Positions 6,007 through 9,801 of a DNA stretch of 9,801 nt are shown piece after piece. The notes beneath the pieces were generated by a model. The model did no database searches. It saw only the letters and a list, made by a program, of their open reading frames with translations, and was not told the origin of the DNA. The stretch comes from an uncultured Oscillospiraceae bacterium (GTDB taxonomy: Bacteria > Bacillota > Clostridia > Oscillospirales > Oscillospiraceae), in the NCBI GenBank assembly GCA_934646185.1, contig CAKUEH010000054.1, positions 1 through 9,801 on the forward strand, written 5' to 3'. Position 1 is the stretch's first letter; each line of letters starts with the position of its first letter. Made by a program: the position numbers and the translations under genes.

Positions 6007-7356
6007 TTATTTCCGCGCCCGCAGCTCCTTCCGTTCCTTCTTCGTCTTGCAGAAATGCTCCAGCACGGGGATGAACAGGAAACAGGTGAACGCCGCCGTA
6101 AAGCCGCCGTTGTACAGGCAGAACGCGCCGTGCAGCAGCGGGACGCAGGTGACGAACGTGTAATGGATCATACCGAATACGACGCCGGCCAGCCAGCCGT
6201 AGACGCCCGCGACCGGGGACAGGCCGTTTGCGAAGCAGAGACCGATGACGATGGCCTGCGCGTTTGCCATGAGCGTATGCTCCGCGCCGGTGAGACCGCA
6301 GACGAATTTTGCAGCATAGCTTGCCGCGACGTAGCCCACCATGATCGGCCAGACGTTGGCCGGATGGCTGCCCTTATAGCAGCAGCAGACCATGCAGAAC
6401 ACGCAGCCCAGCGTCGCGGCGTTCCACTTTGCGCCGATGAGCAGGTAATACAAAACAATAAACAGCCCGTAGACGCCGAAATTCAGGATCGCCGCACCGG
6501 AGCCGTATTTCGTGCCGTAGTCGACGTTGTAGCCGGAGTCGCGCAGGAGACGGCCATACTCCTTCCCGCCGCCGAGCGCGAGACCCCAAATAACCGCCAG
6601 CGCGAACACCACCAGACAGAAGCCGACGCTGACCAGCACAAAGCTGTCCGCCAGACCGACATTTTCCGACGCGGGCGGCGCGGGCGTGAAGATCTTATAC
6701 AGAAGCGAACGCAGGAAGAACGCGAGCAGGCCGATGGGCACGGCCGCGTTATAAAGGTCATAGCCCTTGTGCATCTGCGGGCTGTGCGGCAGGACGGCGG
6801 GGAACAGGAAGCCGATGAAAATGCCGACGGCCAGCGCGAGAACGATGCCGAGGCCCGTAAAGCCGTGCCACGCTTCGCCCGGATACCGGAAGAGCATCTC
6901 AGTGATGAGCGGAGCCAGACCCGTGGAGAACAGGAAGGCGTTCGCCATCGCGCCGGGCTTTTTCTTCATGACGAGGCAGTAGAGCAGCACGCCCGCGAAC
7001 GAGAACCAGATGTTGAGGATCGTCGTGCCCCAGAAGCAGAAGCCCGCCGTCAGGAAAAACGCGAGGACGGACACGCCGTCCGGCTTGCTGCCGGGCAGGC
7101 AGTAGATCCCGAGACATACGGCGCAGACGAGCGCGACATTCAAAAACGTTCCGCCGAAGCCGCCGTAGCTGCTGTCAAAATAGCTCTTGACGGTCTGGCC
7201 GGACTGCGTGCAGATGCGGCCAAGGCCCGCAAAAACGTCGGAGGCCGTCTCGCGGTACAAGCTGGCGCTGACGATCGCGGCCAGCAGGCACAGCAGCGTG
7301 AATCCGGCAAACAGCCAGCGGATGGCGGTCTGGGATTCTTTGAATTTTTCTTTCAT
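6007..7356 (-). CDS. DUF1576 family polytopic membrane protein
   Basis: A 449-residue integral membrane protein with roughly 10-13 hydrophobic segments, among them residues 14-34, 67-87, 95-130, 134-154, 168-188, 203-222, 234-262, 287-310, 337-355, 363-404 (two) and 410-437. The motif HSPQMHKGYDLYN (191-203) after the sixth segment, followed by the hydrophobic repeat, is what I recognise from DUF1576, a Firmicute family of unknown function. The C-terminal tail is short and basic (KTKKERKELRARK), consistent with a cytoplasmic end. No transporter signature or ATP-binding site is seen. AAGGGAGA lies 8 bases before the ATG at 7356. It sits downstream of folD behind a hairpin with a T-run and has no visible promoter of its own, so it may depend on read-through from the folate genes. 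A permease role is a reasonable guess only. Confidence 0.82.
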   Translation of the reverse strand: MKEKFKESQTAIRWLFAGFTLLCLLAAIVSASLYRETASDVFAGLGRICTQSGQTVKSYFDSSYGGFGGTFLNVALVCAVCLGIYCLPGSKPDGVSVLAFFLTAGFCFWGTTILNIWFSFAGVLLYCLVMKKKPGAMANAFLFSTGLAPLITEMLFRYPGEAWHGFTGLGIVLALAVGIFIGFLFPAVLPHSPQMHKGYDLYNAAVPIGLLAFFLRSLLYKIFTPAPPASENVGLADSFVLVSVGFCLVVFALAVIWGLALGGGKEYGRLLRDSGYNVDYGTKYGSGAAILNFGVYGLFIVLYYLLIGAKWNAATLGCVFCMVCCCYKGSHPANVWPIMVGYVAASYAAKFVCGLTGAEHTLMANAQAIVIGLCFANGLSPVAGVYGWLAGVVFGMIHYTFVTCVPLLHGAFCLYNGGFTAAFTCFLFIPVLEHFCKTKKERKELRARK

Positions 7357-7379
7357 GCTTCCACTCTCCCTTCGAAAAA

Positions 7380-7405
7380 CTGCCGCCGGTGAAGACCGGC
7401 GGCAG
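7380..7405 (-). terminator. Hairpin with T-run between folD and the DUF1576 gene
   Basis: An 11-bp perfect stem (CTGCCGCCGGT, 7380-7390, with its complement at 7395-7405) closes a 4-base loop. Read on the minus strand it is followed at once by TTTTT, a textbook intrinsic terminator after folD. Only 23 bases separate it from the next start codon, most of them the ribosome binding site, so it may act as a partial terminator. Confidence 0.85.
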
Positions 7406-7419
7406 CGCGGTAAAACGGT

Positions 7420-8298
7420 TTACAGCGTGCGCTCGGCAGCCTCGACCACGTGGCCGATGAGCACGGAGGTCGTGACGGAGCCGACACCGCCGGGAACCGG
7501 GGTGATCGCGCCGACAATGGGCTCGACCTCGGAGAACACGGCGTCGCCCGCGATGGCGCCCTTGCCGCCCTTGGAGTTGATCTTCTCGGGATCCCAGTTG
7601 ATGGAGACGTCGATGACGATCTGATTTTCAGAGACATAGTCCTTCGTCAGGCTGTTCAGGACGCCTGCGGCGGAGACGAGAATGTCCGCCTTGCGGGCGA
7701 TACCGGCCACGTCGACGGTCTTGGTGTGGCAGACGGTGACGGTGGCGTTCTTGGCCATGAGCATCATCGCGGCGGGCTTGCCGACGACGAGGGAGCGGCC
7801 GATGACGACGGCGTTCTTGCCCTTGCAGTCAATGCCGTAGTAGTCCAGGATCTCCATGCAGGCCTGCGGGGTGCAGGGGGCAAAGCCCAGCTTCTTGCCG
7901 GTGAAAACGCCGGCGTTGGAGAGGTCTGTCATGCAGTCGACGTCCTTGCAGGCGGCCAGATGGTTGCAGATCTCGTCCTGATCGGCCTTCAGATGCTTCG
8001 GCAGGGGCCGGAACATGAGGCAGCCGTGGATGGAGTCGTCGGCGTTGATCGCCTCGATCTGCGCGATGAGCGCTTCCTTCGTCACGTCCTCGGGCAGGAC
8101 GAATTTCTCGACTTCCACGCCGATGAGCTCCGCGCGGGCGGTCGCGCCCTTTTCATAGGACAGGTCGGACGGGTTCTCGCCGCAGCGGACGATGGCCAGC
8201 TTCGGGCTGACGCCCTTTTCCTTCAGAGCCGCGACACGCGCCTGCAGCTTTTCATTCATCGCGGCGGTAACTTCCTTGCCAAGCAGTAACTTTGCCAT
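7420..8298 (-). CDS. folD: FolD-family methylene-THF dehydrogenase with altered cyclohydrolase residues
   Basis: A 292-residue FolD homologue of normal length. FolD enzymes interconvert 5,10-methylene-THF and 5,10-methenyl-THF (NAD(P)-linked), then hydrolyse the latter to 10-formyl-THF. Clear family landmarks are ENPSDLSY (41-48), KDVD (118-121), FAPCTP, the nucleotide-binding VVIGRSLVVGKP (164-175), ATVTVCHTKT and ITPVPGGVGS (265-274). An ungapped match to the usual Y-x3-K motif puts Ala52 where the catalytic Lys (human MTHFD1 Lys56, E. coli Lys54) belongs, and Phe96 where the Gln of GILVQLPLP (human Gln100) belongs. Gly after KDVD is Cys122, and PGGVGPMT reads PGGVGSVT. I infer a dehydrogenase with weak or no cyclohydrolase activity. 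The start at 8298 has AAGGAG 8 bases upstream; fchA ends 15 bp upstream. A hairpin with T-run follows. Confidence 0.93.
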   Translation of the reverse strand: MAKLLLGKEVTAAMNEKLQARVAALKEKGVSPKLAIVRCGENPSDLSYEKGATARAELIGVEVEKFVLPEDVTKEALIAQIEAINADDSIHGCLMFRPLPKHLKADQDEICNHLAACKDVDCMTDLSNAGVFTGKKLGFAPCTPQACMEILDYYGIDCKGKNAVVIGRSLVVGKPAAMMLMAKNATVTVCHTKTVDVAGIARKADILVSAAGVLNSLTKDYVSENQIVIDVSINWDPEKINSKGGKGAIAGDAVFSEVEPIVGAITPVPGGVGSVTTSVLIGHVVEAAERTL

Positions 8299-8313
8299 AC
8301 TTCTCTCTCCTTC

Positions 8314-8934
8314 TTATTTAAAGAACCCGGCCTTGACGGTCTCGAAGATCTCGTCGGCCAGCTTGCCGTATTTGTCCAGCATCCCGAGGCACTTGGCGTT
8401 CATTTCCTCGGCCAGCTCCCGGTTCTGGAGCGTTTTGGTGTTGATAAAGACATTGAGCGAAGCCGCCTGCAAAGCGGACTTCACGATGGCCGCGCCGCAG
8501 CCCGCGTCAGAGACGGCAAGGCGGGAGCCCTTGGCGGCGAAGACGGAGATGGCTTCGATGGACTCGCAGCACAGCTCCATGATGTGCATCGGGACCTGGC
8601 AGGCCGTGATCGTGGCCTTTTCCATGATCTCCGGGCGGCTGGGATCGTCCTTGGGGATGCCGTAGGCCTTGGACAGGGGGATGAAGCCCTCCGCGTCGGC
8701 GGGGACCTGATCGAGAAGCTCGGTCTGGAGCTTGTCGCATGTTTCCTTCAGGGCGATGATCTCGGCCTCAACATCGGCGTATTTCTTCTTGCCGACCGTG
8801 AGAGAGCCGACCATGTTGCCCAGCGCCGTGCCGAGCGCGGCCACGAGCGCGGACGCGCCGCCGCCGCCGGGGGCAGGCTCGCTCGAGGCGAGCACCGTGA
8901 CGAATTCACGGCAGGATCTTGTCGTATAATCCAT
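8314..8934 (-). CDS. fchA: Methenyl-THF cyclohydrolase, FchA/cyclodeaminase family
   Basis: A 206-residue cytoplasmic protein of the formiminotransferase-cyclodeaminase C-terminal fold. Clostridial FchA of this family hydrolyses 5,10-methenyl-THF to 10-formyl-THF. Family landmarks are SSEPAPGGGGASAL (17-30), the helix MVGSLTVGKKKY (41-52 region), DAEGF (80-84) with PLSKAYGIPKD, SDAGCGAA (142-149) and NVFINTKTL (161-169). Length matches stand-alone FchA (~205-210), not the fused FTCD enzyme. Cyclodeaminase of histidine breakdown is the alternative, but no formiminotransferase or hut gene is near. Its place between fhs and folD argues for the cyclohydrolase step, all the more as FolD here lacks its usual cyclohydrolase residues. 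AAGGAG lies 5 bases before the ATG at 8934. A palindrome sits in the upstream gap to fhs. Confidence 0.92.
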   Translation of the reverse strand: MDYTTRSCREFVTVLASSEPAPGGGGASALVAALGTALGNMVGSLTVGKKKYADVEAEIIALKETCDKLQTELLDQVPADAEGFIPLSKAYGIPKDDPSRPEIMEKATITACQVPMHIMELCCESIEAISVFAAKGSRLAVSDAGCGAAIVKSALQAASLNVFINTKTLQNRELAEEMNAKCLGMLDKYGKLADEIFETVKAGFFK

Positions 8935-8956
8935 GATAACTCCTTATTTTCAGCAA

Positions 8957-8984
8957 GGCAGGCGGCGGATATCCGCCGCCTGCC
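8957..8984. repeat. Perfect 28-nt palindrome between fhs and fchA
   Basis: Bases 8957-8970 (GGCAGGCGGCGGAT) are the exact inverted complement of 8971-8984, so the transcript can form a GC-rich hairpin of about 11-12 bp with a small loop (the central GATATC). On the minus strand it is followed by TTGCTGAAAA rather than a T-run, so it is a poor intrinsic terminator. It may stabilise the 3' end of fhs mRNA, mark a processing point, or damp read-through into fchA. Confidence 0.7.
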
Positions 8985-9018
8985 GGGTGTCGTGATGTTT
9001 ATAAGTCTGACTTCCGGA

Positions 9019-9801
9019 TCAGAACAGACCGGAGACCTTGCCGGTCTCAGTGTCGACGTCGATGCGGCGGTAGGCCGGGTTCGCGGCGGTACCGGGCATC
9101 ATGGAGATGGTGCCTGCCATCGGGCAGAGGAACTTCGCGCCGCCATACTCCAGAATGTCGCGGATGGCGAGCCGCCAGCCGGTGGGAACGCCCTTCTTCG
9201 TCGGGTCGTCGGACAGGGACAGATGGGTCTTGACCATCATGGTGCAGTAATCCTTGTACTTCGGGTCGGACTCGAAGCGCTCGGCCTTCTGCGTGGCCAG
9301 AGGCGCCCAGTCAACGCCGTCGGCGCCGTAGACTTCCTTGGCAATCAGCTCAACGCGCTGACGCAGCGGCATGTCGAGATCGTACAGGAACTTGATGTTG
9401 ACCGGCTCCTCACAGGCTTCGACGACGGTCTTGGCCAGCTCGATGGCGCCTTCGCCGCCATAACGCCAGTGGTTGGACTCCGCGCAGCGGACGCCGTGCT
9501 CCTTGCAGAGCTTCTTGAGAAGGGCGATCTCCGCGTCGGTGTCGGTGTAGAAGCGGTTGATGCAGACGACCGGGTTGATGCCGGACTTCTTGATGGTGTT
9601 CACATGGTGGAACAGGTTGCAGGTGCCCTTTTCCAGAAGCTCGAGGTTCTCCTCGGTGTATTCCTTCGGCAGGGGTGCGCCCGGGGTGACCTTCGGGCCG
9701 CCGCCGTGCATCTTGAGCGCGCGGACGGTCGCGACCAGAACGGAGACGTTCGGGGTCAGGCCGGACAGACGGGTCTTGACGTTCCAGAACTTCTCGAAGC
9801 C
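9019..9801 (-). CDS. fhs: Formate-tetrahydrofolate ligase, C-terminal part (5' end outside window)
   Basis: The last 260 residues of formyl-THF synthetase, which joins formate to THF with ATP to give 10-formyl-THF. The frame is open to the window edge; the full enzyme is about 550-560 residues, so roughly the first half, including the ATP loop, is missing. Landmarks are TRLSGLTPNVSVLVATVRAL, KMHGGGPKV, INRFYTDTDAE (usual N-x-F-x-TDT), AKEVYGADGVDW, KTHLSLSDDP and a GLF end. Several normally firm blocks differ: AKTQYSLSDDP reads VKTHLSLSDDP, and the MPGLPK-x-PAA block near the end reads MPGTAANPAY, so it seems to belong to a divergent branch. It leads the fhs-fchA-folD series; the 84-bp gap to fchA holds a palindrome. 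The pathway may run toward formyl-THF for purines or the methyl branch of acetogenesis, or back to formate and ATP. Confidence 0.94.
   Translation of the reverse strand, partial: GFEKFWNVKTRLSGLTPNVSVLVATVRALKMHGGGPKVTPGAPLPKEYTEENLELLEKGTCNLFHHVNTIKKSGINPVVCINRFYTDTDAEIALLKKLCKEHGVRCAESNHWRYGGEGAIELAKTVVEACEEPVNIKFLYDLDMPLRQRVELIAKEVYGADGVDWAPLATQKAERFESDPKYKDYCTMMVKTHLSLSDDPTKKGVPTGWRLAIRDILEYGGAKFLCPMAGTISMMPGTAANPAYRRIDVDTETGKVSGLF

Noticed and set aside
5722..7392. 556-codon plus-strand frame opposite the zinc-ribbon and DUF1576 genes.
   Set aside because: It is charged and repetitive with no recognisable domain, has no ribosome binding site that I can see, and overlaps two real genes with good sites.
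7450..8289. 279-codon plus-strand frame opposite folD.
   Set aside because: Asp/Gly/Val/Ala-rich antisense shadow of a well-conserved enzyme gene.
1..9801. Search for CRISPR arrays, transposases, integrases, phage genes, tRNAs, toxin-antitoxin pairs or defence genes.
   Set aside because: None seen; every gene is a metabolic, quality-control, signalling or membrane protein gene with similar codon use, which points to core or stable chromosome.

Overview
The window looks like chromosomal DNA from a GC-rich, low-oxygen Firmicute, most likely a clostridial or Oscillospiraceae-type gut anaerobe. This is inferred from strong AGGAGG-type ribosome binding sites, a DUF1576 membrane protein, an oxygen-sensitive type Fe-S flavoenzyme related to enoate reductase/BaiCD, and a formyl-THF ligase/FchA/FolD gene set. 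All genes share similar GC-rich codon use. I see no mobile element, CRISPR array, tRNA or rRNA. Most of the long open frames on the opposite strands are antisense shadows caused by high GC.

Layout. Bases 1-1979 (+) hold the 3' end of a sensor histidine kinase gene followed by a membrane-anchored HtrA-type serine protease. The gap between them carries three 11-bp-spaced TT-rich repeats next to a -10 element, which looks like an OmpR/PhoB-family activator site. A bidirectional hairpin terminator separates htrA from the convergent pair tcdA-yfcE (-, 3367-2053), which encodes a tRNA t6A dehydratase and a metallophosphodiesterase. tcdA has a near-consensus promoter. It is divergent from a 686-residue Old Yellow Enzyme-type flavin/Fe-S oxidoreductase (+, 3560-5620), which starts at TTG and has its own promoter.

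Bases 5668-9801 are all on the minus strand, read from right to left: formate-THF ligase (fhs, cut by the window edge), a FchA-type methenyl-THF cyclohydrolase, FolD, a DUF1576 polytopic membrane protein and a small zinc-ribbon/DUF2007-like protein. The first three make a one-carbon pathway: formate to 10-formyl-THF, to 5,10-methenyl-THF, to 5,10-methylene-THF, or the reverse. FolD lacks two residues needed for cyclohydrolase chemistry in characterised homologues (Lys to Ala52, Gln to Phe96), and its neighbour FchA could supply exactly that missing step. This is the most interesting point in the window. A perfect 28-nt palindrome between fhs and fchA, and a hairpin with a T-run between folD and the DUF1576 gene, suggest graded expression along the cluster.

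I did not find a clearly new multi-gene system. The best leads are the split-function folate module, the repeat operator before htrA, and the DUF1576/zinc-ribbon pair of unknown function.
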